64,000 nt of DNA from Aneurinibacillus sp. Ricciae_BoGa-3. Its GTDB lineage: Bacteria > Bacillota > Bacilli > Aneurinibacillales > Aneurinibacillaceae. Both the position numbers and the translations under genes were made by a program. Below are positions 46,752 to 56,308 of this stretch, in pieces (within the stretch, counting starts at the first letter, position 1; each line of letters starts with the position of its first letter). Below the pieces are notes generated by a model that made no database searches, had not been told where the DNA came from, and saw nothing but the letters and a program-made list of their open reading frames with translations. The stretch is taken from NCBI RefSeq assembly GCF_028421645.1, contig NZ_CP116887.1, forward strand, positions 4,585,501 through 4,649,500. The letters are read 5' to 3'.

Positions 46752-47657
46752 ATGAAAAAGAAAGTAGTTGCTTTTGCTGTATTTGCGTCTTTATCGATGG
46801 TATCTTCTTCTGTTTTTGCTGATTCAACAAATGGGTCGGCGGTTACGAACTCCTCTACAGTCATAACTTCTGATGCATCTACTACCGGCGGTCCAGCAAC
46901 GCCTACGGCTGCTCCATTTACAGTATCGGTTCCCAAAACCGGTAAAGCAGTTAACCCCCAGGTACAAGCCATAAAGCAAATTTATGCCCAAATTGTTCAG
47001 CTCCGTCAGCAGGACAAACAAATCGATGCTCAATTAAAAGACCAAACAGCAAAAAATGAAAGTTTACTCAAAGGACTATCAGGTGCTCGCAAAGACGATA
47101 ATACTTCTATTAAAGTAAAACTTCAATCTTTAGCTCAGCAAGGAAAAAGCATTCGTGATGATTTAAAAGCTCAACATGACTTAGCAAAGGCAGCTAAAAA
47201 AGGAAAAGATAAAGTAGCTCTTGCAGCCATTACCAACAAAATCAAGGAAGACAACACCCGCTTAAATGCTTTACGAATCCAATATAAACAAGTTCTAGCT
47301 TCTCGAAAAGATAGGGTGAGCGATAACAAACAATCCTTTGGCTCCGTACATACCCTATGGGCACAGGAAAAAACTCAATGGGCTTCTATTAAACCGTTAG
47401 AAGTTCAAAAGAAAGCCCAATGGGATACGTTTCGTCAAGCAATGAAAGGAAAAAACTATGCAGCCGCCGCCAATGCGCTTGAACAAATCGTTGAATTAAA
47501 ACAACAAATCCTCATGACTAAGCAGCAAATTCTAGCAACCAAGCAAAGTGTAACGGCAGCCTTAAATGTAATCATTAGTGGTTCTAACACTCCAGATCCA
47601 GCTCCGACACCAGTTTCCCAACCTACGACAGCTGATTCTCTCAGCGTCCATCTCTAA
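46752..47657 (+). CDS. Secreted coiled-coil protein of unknown function
   Basis: A signal peptide (MKKKVVAFAVFASLSMVSSS, cleavage near VFA-DS) leads to a Ser/Thr-rich stretch and about 210 residues of lysine/glutamine-rich helix (QIYAQIVQLRQQDKQIDAQL to LKQQILMTKQQILATKQSV). A short Pro/Thr tail ends it. No known domain or wall anchor is recognised. GGAGGG precedes ATG 46752. The converging neighbour is also a large exported protein with a helical N-terminal half. Confidence 0.8.
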   Translation: MKKKVVAFAVFASLSMVSSSVFADSTNGSAVTNSSTVITSDASTTGGPATPTAAPFTVSVPKTGKAVNPQVQAIKQIYAQIVQLRQQDKQIDAQLKDQTAKNESLLKGLSGARKDDNTSIKVKLQSLAQQGKSIRDDLKAQHDLAKAAKKGKDKVALAAITNKIKEDNTRLNALRIQYKQVLASRKDRVSDNKQSFGSVHTLWAQEKTQWASIKPLEVQKKAQWDTFRQAMKGKNYAAAANALEQIVELKQQILMTKQQILATKQSVTAALNVIISGSNTPDPAPTPVSQPTTADSLSVHL

Positions 47658-47683
47658 CCCTTTTCATCAAATCACTTCGACTA

Positions 47684-47728
47684 TTAAAAAAAAGCCTGAG
47701 TCCAAATTCATCTGGACCCAGGCTGTTT
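47684..47728. terminator. Bidirectional terminator
   Basis: AAAAAGCCTGAGTCCA and TGGACcCAGGCT pair between two convergent exported-protein genes. Confidence 0.85.
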
Positions 47729-47734
47729 TGCGCG

Positions 47735-49303
47735 CTAATTAGTTTGAGGAACAAAGTGTAAACCTTTTGGGGATTTAATGCCCAATGCAAATGGATGAAT
47801 CGTACCTGTACTTAAATCTAAAGTGCCTATAAACCCAGCAACTCCCGAATCACTCGGACATGCTACAAATACAGTGCCTGGTGTAAAGTTCCCGGTTATT
47901 GTATATACTTTGTTGTCACTGCCGTCTGTTACATATAGATTTCCCCTAGAACTGGTTGCCCACGCTACATCATCGACTTGGGTACCAAGAGAAAGCCGCG
48001 TTTGCGCTTGATCGCTTTTTCCTGGATTTTTGATAAACACGAGCTCTGAATCTCCCTGGCTGTCGAGCATAACATCTCCGCCATATTGGGTATCCGTAGT
48101 TGGAACGACCGTACTTGAATCGGGGTCTGATAGATTTAAGGTTACCGGCTTTCCTGTTGTTACATCTGTCGCTGCTGCATTACCCATTAGTACAGGGTCT
48201 AAAGACGCAGTACTTCCGGTTATGGTTACCTGATATAAAGCAGCCTTTGTATAGTTGCCGCTTGCGTCAGCAGCAGGCGCAGATGCCGAAACATAGATGG
48301 CTCCATTTTGTATGGCAATACTGTCTGTCCCTCCACCATGAGCAAGAGGTGCAGAATAGGTGATATGCTGTACTTGCTGGTTTTGTGCGGCATGAGGCCG
48401 AATGATATACATACTTGAATTTGCATCTTCGTTAACAGTGGCCAGCACACGATCATTCGAAGCATCCGCTGTCATTCCATCTACTTTCCCCGTTACATTC
48501 CAACTATTAATCTTTTTTCCGCTATTATCATATTCTACAATTGTGCTTTGCGTGGCTCCAGACTTGCTAGCTTCACCTTTGGATCCAACACCATTTTGAT
48601 AGACCACAAATATATGAGAGTTTAAAACTGTGATATCATCAGCACTGCTATTTGCGGGTGTACCTTGAGCAAATAGGCTGGCTTTAAAACCATTAATCGT
48701 TGTAACCGTTCCAGTGCCCACAAGGGATTTTATAATCGGGGCTGCAGTTACTTTGTTTACTTGGTTAAGCTGTTCAGTGTATTTCTCTTTATTAGCCATA
48801 TAGACCAGTTCATCGTTGTGTAAACGATTATACAAGGCTTTAAGTTTAGCTGCCTGAACCTTCTTCGTTTTGGCATTCCATTTTTGCGCGTATTTTTCAT
48901 TAGAAGCGGCAGTATTGACATACTCATTGTAAGTCATCTTTTCGTCATTCATTGCAGCTACAGCGCGCTGAAAGTATTTATTAGCGATCGAAAATTTAGC
49001 GGGAACATCAACAAGGCGGTACGCATTCCCTGTAACAGCGTTCCAAGCGTTTAACTTCGTATGATAGTTATTCCACCACAGCTTCGTACCATTCTTAATA
49101 GATGACATAAACGCTGCATTGTTCTGAAAGTACCAGGCCTTTGCATCATAACCTGCTTTTTCTACCAGAGTGAAATAATGGCCGTTGTACTGTATGTAGT
49201 TGTGTTCAGCAGCTGATGCCGTATTGGATGCCGCTTGAACCACTGATGGAACAATTGCACCTATAATGATTACACTAGGCAGTAATATTTTTGCTAGTTT
49301 CAC
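47735..49303 (-). CDS. Secreted protein with helical N-terminal half and propeller-like C-terminal half
   Basis: The product has 522 residues: signal peptide (MKLAKILLPSVIIIGAIVPS), a domain of about 170 residues rich in aromatic and Asn residues with helix pattern, and from about residue 205 repeated strands like VDGMTADASNDRVLATVNED, DSIAIQNGAIYVSASAPAAD and VDDVAWATSSRGNLYVTDGS, typical of beta-propellers. No function can be assigned; surface binding is a guess. GTG 49303 has AGGAGATG upstream. Confidence 0.78.
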   Translation of the reverse strand: MKLAKILLPSVIIIGAIVPSVVQAASNTASAAEHNYIQYNGHYFTLVEKAGYDAKAWYFQNNAAFMSSIKNGTKLWWNNYHTKLNAWNAVTGNAYRLVDVPAKFSIANKYFQRAVAAMNDEKMTYNEYVNTAASNEKYAQKWNAKTKKVQAAKLKALYNRLHNDELVYMANKEKYTEQLNQVNKVTAAPIIKSLVGTGTVTTINGFKASLFAQGTPANSSADDITVLNSHIFVVYQNGVGSKGEASKSGATQSTIVEYDNSGKKINSWNVTGKVDGMTADASNDRVLATVNEDANSSMYIIRPHAAQNQQVQHITYSAPLAHGGGTDSIAIQNGAIYVSASAPAADASGNYTKAALYQVTITGSTASLDPVLMGNAAATDVTTGKPVTLNLSDPDSSTVVPTTDTQYGGDVMLDSQGDSELVFIKNPGKSDQAQTRLSLGTQVDDVAWATSSRGNLYVTDGSDNKVYTITGNFTPGTVFVACPSDSGVAGFIGTLDLSTGTIHPFALGIKSPKGLHFVPQTN

Positions 49304-49483
49304 AGTTATTCATCTCCTATAGTAAAATATGTACGCTACCAAAAAAAGATTTGTGATGGCCCTGCTTTTATCACGTTTATAACCATATAGGAGAAAAATG
49401 AGAATCTATAAAATTTATTGTTAAAGTTGTGTAAAGGCTAATTTGCGTATGTTCTAGTATTAAAAACATTGATTTGATTTCTA

Positions 49484-50782
49484 TCAAGGTAAGAATCCAT
49501 CCAGCACCCATTGATGCGCATCGGGATGATAAAGCAGTTCCAAATGATTAAGAGGCAGGACATCTTTTCGTTTGACTTGATCAGGTGAACGTGCAATTCC
49601 ATCGGCAAATTGGACACTGTCCACAAATACAAGCCCATCGCTTAGGCCATCTTGCTCCCCAGGTATGCCATTAAAAAAAGGTTGATTGCCCGCTAGTATC
49701 TGTACTTCGATGTCGCTATCAATCGGTGAAGACAGTAGTTTGTCCATTAGATGGCCGCCGTCATCAATCGCTGCATCGATACCCCGGGAATGAAGAAAAA
49801 GATTTTGTCCACCGTAGTACAAAGTTTTAGACGGAACCTGAACGGGGTATTTATCGTCCCAGCGATACAGAAGTTGACTGGAACCCGGAAACGCACCATC
49901 ACGATAAATGCTTCGCTCCGTCGTATCTATGTAAAGGCCATAATACATCATTGAATCACAAGCAATCGGCGCATTGATCCCCATCCTAATCACGGACCAG
50001 TTCGGGGAGACATGACGGAACGGAAAATCCAGCCCCCGGTTCGGGGTGCCCAGCATCATATACTTTTCCACTTCGCCTCCATATCCCGCATCCCAGGGAC
50101 GGCAGAGGTCTGCCAGGTACATCCACACAGGCACACCACCTTTACTGTGGGCAATCAAATCGATCTTATCCGCATGGACGACTTCCTTGATTCGTCTAAT
50201 AACGTTTGATAGTTGAATTGCTTGCTGCCAGTTATCGCCATGGGAATGGGCAAACGTCACCGCGAATACCTCTCTTCCTGACGCTGATAGCGAATAAACA
50301 AGGCCTTTTTCCTGCTGTAAAGATTGGCACCAGGATAGATTCGCATTGTGTGACGCACCATGCACAAGCAAAACCGGATTTTGATGTAATTTCTTTGGTG
50401 CAGGCAAGTAATGCAGAAGTACATGATAGGAAGAAGGTTGCGGCGATCCAAAATAACGAGTGATTTCTTCATCTTTACATTCATTTTCCGGAATAAACTT
50501 TTCCTGCGTTAACCGATCCTGATACCCTCTAATCCGTTCTGTCCATCCCCAGTATTTACTGTCATAGAACCTTTCCAGCACCTGATAGGCACGGCCTGTT
50601 GGAATCGGCCGCATCGGAGGGGGAACTTGTACAGCTTCATTCTTGATAAGATCAGGAATAGGAACATCAGAGTCCAACCGGTCGGATGCAATGTCCTTCT
50701 GTTCCTTCTGTTTCTCTAGTTCCTCCTGTCTTGCAGGCAGCCATTTTTTTATTGTTAGTTTTAACTTTTGCCAAAAGGACAT
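49484..50782 (-). CDS. Alpha/beta hydrolase, triacylglycerol-lipase-like
   Basis: A 432-residue protein. The hydrolase fold has the oxyanion segment LLVHGASHNANLSW, nucleophile elbow DLIAHSKGGVPVW, and a terminal His in LNHLELLYHPDAHQW. The N-terminal 60 residues are basic then charged, with no clear signal peptide. ATG 50782 follows GGGGGG. It resembles cytosolic esterases with AHSKGG elbows rather than secreted family I lipases. Substrate unknown. Confidence 0.85.
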   Translation of the reverse strand: MSFWQKLKLTIKKWLPARQEELEKQKEQKDIASDRLDSDVPIPDLIKNEAVQVPPPMRPIPTGRAYQVLERFYDSKYWGWTERIRGYQDRLTQEKFIPENECKDEEITRYFGSPQPSSYHVLLHYLPAPKKLHQNPVLLVHGASHNANLSWCQSLQQEKGLVYSLSASGREVFAVTFAHSHGDNWQQAIQLSNVIRRIKEVVHADKIDLIAHSKGGVPVWMYLADLCRPWDAGYGGEVEKYMMLGTPNRGLDFPFRHVSPNWSVIRMGINAPIACDSMMYYGLYIDTTERSIYRDGAFPGSSQLLYRWDDKYPVQVPSKTLYYGGQNLFLHSRGIDAAIDDGGHLMDKLLSSPIDSDIEVQILAGNQPFFNGIPGEQDGLSDGLVFVDSVQFADGIARSPDQVKRKDVLPLNHLELLYHPDAHQWVLDGFLP

Positions 50783-50885
50783 GGTGTTCCCCCCATTTTG
50801 TTGCGTATATTCCCATAGTATCAAATTCTAATGGAAGTCGTATCTATGATTTAACGCAGCTTTAAATACTCGTTTAGAGGGAACG

Positions 50886-50918
50886 AAAAACCTGCTCATC
50901 AAAAGGGCAGGTTTTTAT
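50886..50918 (-). terminator. Terminator of the small gene at 50929
   Basis: AAAACCTGC and GCAGGTTTTT form a stem with T run on the minus strand. Confidence 0.75.
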
Positions 50919-50928
50919 AAAAAACAAA

Positions 50929-51108
50929 CTACGATTGTTGTTTATATCCTGTATCTTCAAGTGCCTGAAGAAAAATTTGAACAGCAGCCCTATCATAGAA
51001 CTTAGCCATCACATAATTTCCTTTAGACATATGCCCTATTCTTGTGACCAACCAAACAAGCCGACCATTTTCTTTGTCACTGTGTACTTTGTAAATTTTT
51101 GAAGGCAT
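50929..51108 (-). CDS. Small protein of unknown function (59 residues)
   Basis: ATG 51108 follows GGAGGAAGAACGAT, a strong site with good spacing. The product begins MPSKIYKVHSDKENGRLVWL and ends LQALEDTGYKQQS, soluble, mixed alpha/beta by composition, with no Cys. A terminator follows 11 bases after the stop. These signals make it a real gene, although no family is recognised. Confidence 0.65.
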   Translation of the reverse strand: MPSKIYKVHSDKENGRLVWLVTRIGHMSKGNYVMAKFYDRAAVQIFLQALEDTGYKQQS

Positions 51109-51501
51109 ATCGTTCTTCCTCCATCAGGATTTAATCACCATCTTTTCTCTCCAAATTATTTATATGCTCTGATATGGCGTAATACAATCCCTTCTATGAA
51201 ACACCATACGCTTGTGAAACGGTGTTTGTTAATACGTTTACAAATGGTTTGCTAGATCCTTCTCAACGTATGTTAGGACCCTTACGAGATACAGGTCAGC
51301 ACTGCCCACCCAGAAATTTGTAACAAAACAATTGACTGTATGTCGTTAAATTGTCACATAACCGTAATACTTTAGACTAGAATTATTGTCGAATTATGAC
51401 GAAACATATATTATCATTAATAAATTTGCCTAAAACATAGTTATAGGACAAACTCATTTAAAAGAAGGAACGCAAAAAACAATTGGAATGTGAGGTTTCA
51501 G
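51109..51501. other. Intergenic gap, no gene seen
   Basis: It contains a small hairpin (AAACACC and GGTGTTT, about 51203-51231) and an AT-rich stretch before the chemoreceptor. TTGTCA with TAGACT at 16 bases (51353-51380) may be its promoter. No SigD element was found. Confidence 0.4.
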
Positions 51502-53190
51502 ATGAATATCAGTAAAAAATTATTTAGTGGTTTTGGAATCATTCTTGTATTATTGATTGCTATTGCAGTAATTAGTTTGACGGAATTATCTTCTGTAGAT
51601 ACGACTTATAGCAAATTAATTAACGAGCAAGCAAAAAAAGCCCTCCTAACCAAGGACCTTAAGTATTTAGCAACCTTAGAATCAAGAGATGCACGAGGTT
51701 ACTTAATCTATGGAAATGATGTATTTATCCAGCAGTACAATAAGGCAAAAGATGACTACAAAACAACATCCAATCAACTTGGAAAACTCCTGTATACACC
51801 AGGCGGTATAAAACTTCATCAGGAGATGGATCAACTTCATAGCGATTATGTACAAGTGATGGACCAGGTTATCGAATACAAAAAACAAAATAATGTACAG
51901 GCATTTACAAAACTACTTACTGAAAAAGGAACTCCACTGAGCAATCAGTTCACTGGTAAGAGTATACAACTGGAAAAATCGATACAAGATCTACTCGATT
52001 CGGAAACAAAAAAAACACAGGATCAAGTCTTCCAAGTTAAAACCACAGTATGGAGCGTCGCGATTATTGCTTTATTGTTAGGAGCAGTGATTGCTTTCTA
52101 TATTAGCCGTCTCATTTCTAGACCTATCACAGCAGTATCCAACGCTGCAAAAGAAATTGCTGATGGAAATCTTTCCGTGGCTGATATCGCTGTAAAAAAC
52201 CGGGATGAGATTGGGCAGTTGGCTGATTCCTTCAATCAAATGAAACATAATCTCCATGAACTCATTCGAAAAGTGATTGAAAGCGCAGAACAGGTAGCCG
52301 CTTCTTCCGAACAGCTATATGCCGGCTCTGAACAATCTGCCCATGCGGCAAATCAGGTGGCTGCATCTATTCAGGATATTTCCAACTCCGCGGATGTTCA
52401 GATGAAAAGCATGGAAGAGAACAAAAGAGCAATGGAAGAAAGTGCAGTTGGGTTACAGCGGATTGCTGAATCAGCTTCTAACGTGTCCGAGTCATCGATT
52501 GAGGTATTACGTGAGGCAGAGGAAGGAAATCAGGTTATTAGTCAAACGGTAAATCAAATGGAAGAAATCACACAGTCAGTAGAGAGTGCTGCTGCTGTTA
52601 TTGAAGATTTAGGTGAAAACTCAAAGCAAATCGGGCAAATTATTGAAGTCATTAGTGATATCGCAAACCAAACGAATCTCCTCGCACTGAATGCCGCTAT
52701 AGAAGCGGCTCGAGCAGGCGAGCATGGCAAGGGATTTGCTGTCGTTGCGGATGAAGTACGAAAGCTGGCGGAACAAACCAAGCAATCTTCTGAACAGATT
52801 GCATCCTTAATCCAGGAAATTCAACAGAATACAACCCATGCGATAACGGTGATGCATAAAGGAACAAAAGAAGTGGAGTCTGGATCTGAGATTGTTGCTC
52901 AGGCAGGACAAGCATTCCATCATATCTTGAATTCGGTTCAACGAGTCACTGGACAGGTACAGGAAGTATCGGCGGCAACCGAAGAAATATCAGCAAGTAC
53001 TGAGCAATTAACGGCTTCCGTCGAGCAACTTACCGGAATATCCGCTGACATATCAACCAACACACAGGGAGTTGCTGCAGCTTCTCAACAACAACTAGCT
53101 TCTATGGAAGAAATCGCAGCTTCATCAGAATCATTAAGTAAGCTTGCGCAAGAGTTACAAAGTGAAGTTGCCAAATTTAATATTAAATAA
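51502..53190 (+). CDS. Methyl-accepting chemotaxis protein with four-helix-bundle sensor
   Basis: A 562-residue receptor. The first membrane helix is at about 8-28. An extracytoplasmic helical sensor of about 150 residues ([20 protein letters not shown], 4HB_MCP type) and a second helix at about 185-205 follow. HAMP leads into the signalling domain with tip [23 protein letters not shown] 51502 has GAGG six bases upstream; GTG 51490 is the alternative. It is followed by its own terminator. Confidence 0.95.
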   Translation: MNISKKLFSGFGIILVLLIAIAVISLTELSSVDTTYSKLINEQAKKALLTKDLKYLATLESRDARGYLIYGNDVFIQQYNKAKDDYKTTSNQLGKLLYTPGGIKLHQEMDQLHSDYVQVMDQVIEYKKQNNVQAFTKLLTEKGTPLSNQFTGKSIQLEKSIQDLLDSETKKTQDQVFQVKTTVWSVAIIALLLGAVIAFYISRLISRPITAVSNAAKEIADGNLSVADIAVKNRDEIGQLADSFNQMKHNLHELIRKVIESAEQVAASSEQLYAGSEQSAHAANQVAASIQDISNSADVQMKSMEENKRAMEESAVGLQRIAESASNVSESSIEVLREAEEGNQVISQTVNQMEEITQSVESAAAVIEDLGENSKQIGQIIEVISDIANQTNLLALNAAIEAARAGEHGKGFAVVADEVRKLAEQTKQSSEQIASLIQEIQQNTTHAITVMHKGTKEVESGSEIVAQAGQAFHHILNSVQRVTGQVQEVSAATEEISASTEQLTASVEQLTGISADISTNTQGVAAASQQQLASMEEIAASSESLSKLAQELQSEVAKFNIK

Positions 53191-53208
53191 TGTTTGCATA
53201 GTTTAATG

Positions 53209-53236
53209 GACACAGACAGAAGTCTGTGTCTTTTTC
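53209..53236 (+). terminator. Terminator of the chemoreceptor gene
   Basis: GACACAGAC and GTCTGTGTC pair around AGAA, followed by TTTTTCT. Confidence 0.88.
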
Positions 53237-53364
53237 TGTGAAAATCACGAAGTGATAAAGTATGATTGCACATACACATTTTGAGAAAAGACAATGGGAA
53301 AGCAAGGGTGATCTTTTTTAAATTCCCTTGATTAATCACTATCTTTTTTGGAAAAGATGATCCG

Positions 53365-54506
53365 TTATGCCGTGGGTAACATCTCCATGTACAATGCTTG
53401 ATTAGAAAGCATGAAATAAAGAATCCGCAACATCTTATGAGCTAATGCAACTAGAGCTTTTTTCTTCCCACGTTTGGAAGCCAATCGCCAAAACATTGCA
53501 GAAAACTGTGTGTTCCTTGTCTTTGAAGCCGCCCAAGCAGATTCGCAGAGAGCCGCCTTTATATGCGGGTTCCCTTTTGTGGTCCGTGTGCTTTTTTTTT
53601 ACCCGCACTCTCATGGTTTCCAGGCGCCACTCCTGCCCAGGAAGCTAAGTGATGTGCGGTAGGAAACTGATTCATATCTACTCCGACTTCGGCAATAACG
53701 CAAGCAGCAGTAATTTTGTTCACACCCGGAAGACTTTGGATAATTTCTACTTCTTTACGGTAAGGTTCAAGGTGTTTATCGATTTCTACATCAAGCTGAC
53801 GAATGGATTCCTCAAGGAATTCAATGTGGTTCCATGAATGGCGAATCATAAACATTTGATGGGTATCAATGGTTCCAAACAAGGAGTCGGAGATCGCGTC
53901 CACTTTCTTCTTTACCTGGCCCTTTACACAAGATTCGATCTCCTGTAATTCGAGAAATCCCTGTTCAACCAGTCGGGCTAAAAGATTGCGACCTGAAACA
54001 CCGAAAATGTCAGAGATCACATTGGACAATTTAATATTGGAAGTCTCTAATACTTTTTGAATCCTATTTTTCTCCGCTGTCAGGTTACCGATCCATTTTT
54101 TGCGAAGTCTTGTTAAGTCGCGCAGTTCACGTATATCGGCCGAAGAAACAAAGCTTTTTTCGATTAAGCCATGACGTAACAATTTCGCAATCCATTCGGC
54201 ATCGGAGACATCGGTCTTGCGACCGGGAACATTTTTGATACGCTGTGCATTCGCGAGTGTAATATCGAAGTATCCTTCAAGGATGTTATACACTGGTTTC
54301 CAATAGATACCTGTGCTTTCCATGGCGATATGCGTCACGCCTTTTTCTTCAAGCCAACGAAGCATCTCATAAAGATTTCTTGTCATTGTAGGAAAAGAAC
54401 GGACTTCCGTTTCTGGGGTTTCATCTTCTTTTCCAGCCATGACAGCTACCACAATGTTTTTTTGGTGAACATCTAAGCCTGCACAATGAGTAACAATGGC
54501 TTCCAT
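53365..54506 (-). pseudogene. IS110 family transposase (IS110-b), frameshifted near the C-terminus
   Basis: From ATG 54506 (GGAG site) the DEDD domain is intact (CAGLDVHQKNIVVAVM, MESTGIYWKPV, KTDVSDAEWIAKL) as is the helix-hairpin SLPGVNKITAACVIAEVGVD. At WAGVAPGNHESAGKKK the frame leaves the family and stops at 53559. The rest (STRTTKGNPHIKAALCESAW to MLPTA) continues in the next frame to TAA at 53365. The break is at nine A on the minus strand (53592-53600); ten would give one frame of about 380 residues. Different subgroup from IS110-a. Confidence 0.9.
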
Positions 54507-54684
54507 CTATTTTACTCCTATTAGAAAATTCCAGAGGTTGTTGGAGAGACGGAACGAATGATATTTTTCTGTCCGTAATCATCCCGAAGGGATGTTAACA
54601 AAGGGCTGTGCTCCACGTCTTTCCAAACAGTTTTGTTTCCAGGGTCAAGCCACCATAAAAAACCACGTATTCGTCAACCTCTGA
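54507..54684 (-). ncRNA. Candidate bridge-RNA region of IS110-b
   Basis: The 5' non-coding region of the transposase is bounded by CAGAGGTTG (54532-54540) and CAACCTCTG (54675-54683), a 9-bp inverted pair enclosing about 134 bases with further stems such as CATCCC-GAA-GGGATG. IS110-group elements encode their bridge RNA in this place and at about this size. Assigned by position and structure only. Confidence 0.4.
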
Positions 54685-54967
54685 GTTACTACCAGTGTAG
54701 GTGAAAAGAAGAGCCGCTAAACCTGATTTTCATGTCAGGGTTGCGGCTAAAAAACCATGAGAGTTTTGTTTGCGAGTGTGAGCAATTTTTAATTGACTGG
54801 GTCAACGGTTTTAAAACGTCCGCTGAACCGAAGTTGGTGGTTGAGTATGGTATTCTGTAAGTTCTACAAAGATGAAAAATGTAGGGTACTCCCAAATTGT
54901 CTTAATCCATAAAAAAGAGTACCCCACCAAATCATGATATTCATTTGATAATATCCCTTTCTATATG
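54685..54967. other. Gap with two hairpins, no gene seen
   Basis: GCCGC..AACCTGA with TCAGGGTTGCGGC (54711-54746) is terminator-like. GTAGGGTACTC with GAGTACCCCAC (54880-54928) is another inverted repeat, possibly another small element's end. Confidence 0.4.
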
Positions 54968-55138
54968 TCAGGGGAACATCTCTTCATCTTCAAAAAGAGG
55001 CCAACGTTTGCTAAATGGTTGCTCCTCCTGGCCGGGCTGAAGCTTAACAACCATTCTTTCCATCGTACCAATCACTTCTTTGTCCTCACCCATTTCGATA
55101 CAAATCCTGTTAATATCGTCAAAATTCGCAAATGACAT
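54968..55138 (-). CDS. Possible small acidic protein
   Basis: A 56-residue frame from ATG 55138 (MSFANFDDINRICIEMGEDK, ending EDEEMFP) with GAAGGA about ten bases upstream. Acidic, no recognised family. A further frame just upstream (55159-55377) lacks a plausible start signal and was not called. Confidence 0.35.
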   Translation of the reverse strand: MSFANFDDINRICIEMGEDKEVIGTMERMVVKLQPGQEEQPFSKRWPLFEDEEMFP

Positions 55139-55455
55139 ATTCTTCATTCCTTCCATCATTAATTTAAATATTCTGATACCATTATGTAGTGTTTATCCCC
55201 TGCTGTAAATAACTGAAAAATACACATACAAGGGATCAACTCATACCTATTGGGGAGCAGAAAATTCCACCACCTGCGTATGATTCCCAGTAGCCGCACT
55301 GGCTGACAGCCGTTTAATCCCCCTCTGTTATAAGAAATTTTTATTTCCTCCGCCATAATTTCGACAAAATTCATCATTTTTTCACATAAAATACAAGCTT
55401 AACTTACATAAAAGTGTTATTATAAATAATAATACGAAAATTAGGAGCAAAAAAA

Positions 55456-55584
55456 ATGAATATTATACTAACAGATAAAACATGCCAGAGTTGTGGAGTC
55501 AAACTTACTGAATACGAAATTCAAGAAACACAACGTTTTTGTATAGAGTGCTATAAAGAACAAATCATTGAACAAGCACAATAA
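55456..55584 (+). CDS. Small zinc-ribbon protein (42 residues)
   Basis: ATG 55456 follows TAGGAGCAAAAAAA. The product has two CxxC pairs (CQSCG and CIEC) 17 residues apart, the layout of treble-clef or ribbon mini-proteins, and ends EQIIEQAQ. A terminator follows. Such proteins often act as small regulators or sporulation inhibitors; no specific role can be given. Confidence 0.6.
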   Translation: MNIILTDKTCQSCGVKLTEYEIQETQRFCIECYKEQIIEQAQ

Positions 55585-55594
55585 ATTCCGTTCC

Positions 55595-55625
55595 TTCACC
55601 CACCAGCATACAGCCGGTGGGTTTT
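55595..55625 (+). terminator. Terminator of the zinc-ribbon gene
   Basis: CCCACC and GGTGGG pair, followed by TTTTCATTT. Confidence 0.65.
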
Positions 55626-55656
55626 CATTTAAACATCCCACCCAGTCTCTAAACTA

Positions 55657-55923
55657 TTAGTTATGATGAGGATTTTTTTCCACTATCATTGCTGCATTCG
55701 TAATTTCTTTTAGCACATCTGATTCTACTTGTTTGTCCATCATCAGCGTTTTCATATATACCTCTCCTATAGCAGTAGACACATATTTGGATGGCAATTG
55801 ATTCAAGGCAATCGCAAGAATATCATTCTTACAGTGCTCACAGTTACATTTCAGATATTGCCTCTCTTCAAACTCAGAAAAATAATGTTTAACTACGTTT
55901 TCCATAGCGTTAATTACTGACAT
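55657..55923 (-). CDS. comFB: Late competence protein ComFB family
   Basis: The 88-residue protein shows the ComFB pattern: an N-terminal helix (VINAMENVVKHYFSEF), CNCEHCKNDILAIALNQLP and SKYVSTAIGEVY. The Cys residues and the DILA.ALN.LP..YV run are the family signature. ATG 55923 has GGGGAG at proper spacing. In B. subtilis comFB lies between comFA and comFC; here it stands alone 46 kb away. Some homologues bind c-di-GMP, of interest given the HD-GYP gene next to it. Confidence 0.85.
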   Translation of the reverse strand: MSVINAMENVVKHYFSEFEERQYLKCNCEHCKNDILAIALNQLPSKYVSTAIGEVYMKTLMMDKQVESDVLKEITNAAMIVEKNPHHN

Positions 55924-55929
55924 ATTCAC

Positions 55930-56308
55930 ACTCCCCTAATCTCCCAGATGTAGAATACTACTCCTGCTGCTAGATAAACCCTACCAAGCGATAGGCAAAT
56001 AGTTCGTTAACTTTACTTTCACCAGTAAATTCTGATCGTATTTAACGTAGTAAATTAATACCATACAAACACAAAAATTACCACAGTTTTTAACATTAGA
56101 CCAATGAAAAATTTTATTCTCCCAAACAAATTGTGACATAATTTTCTAACAATTGTATGTTAGTATGTTTGAAATAGTGTAAATTATCCCGGTTCAAAAT
56201 ACTTATGAATTAAGTACAAAGTTTTACAGCATAGCATTGCTTTACTTATTCATAGATATTAAACACATTTCGGTCTAAATAATACTTATCGTGGTCAATG
56301 GGGGGAAG
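55930..56308. other. Intergenic gap upstream of comFB and the HD-GYP gene
   Basis: AT-rich divergent promoter region of about 380 bases. I saw no GEMM riboswitch or frame. GGGGGG just before 56309 is the HD-GYP ribosome site. Confidence 0.4.

Noticed and set aside
54689..54895. 68-codon minus-strand frame
   Set aside because: It spans two hairpins beside IS110-b, has no ribosome site and no family resemblance.
55159..55377. 72-codon minus-strand frame
   Set aside because: No usable start signal and no protein-like conservation. GGCGGAGGAAATAAAA inside it points to no ATG.
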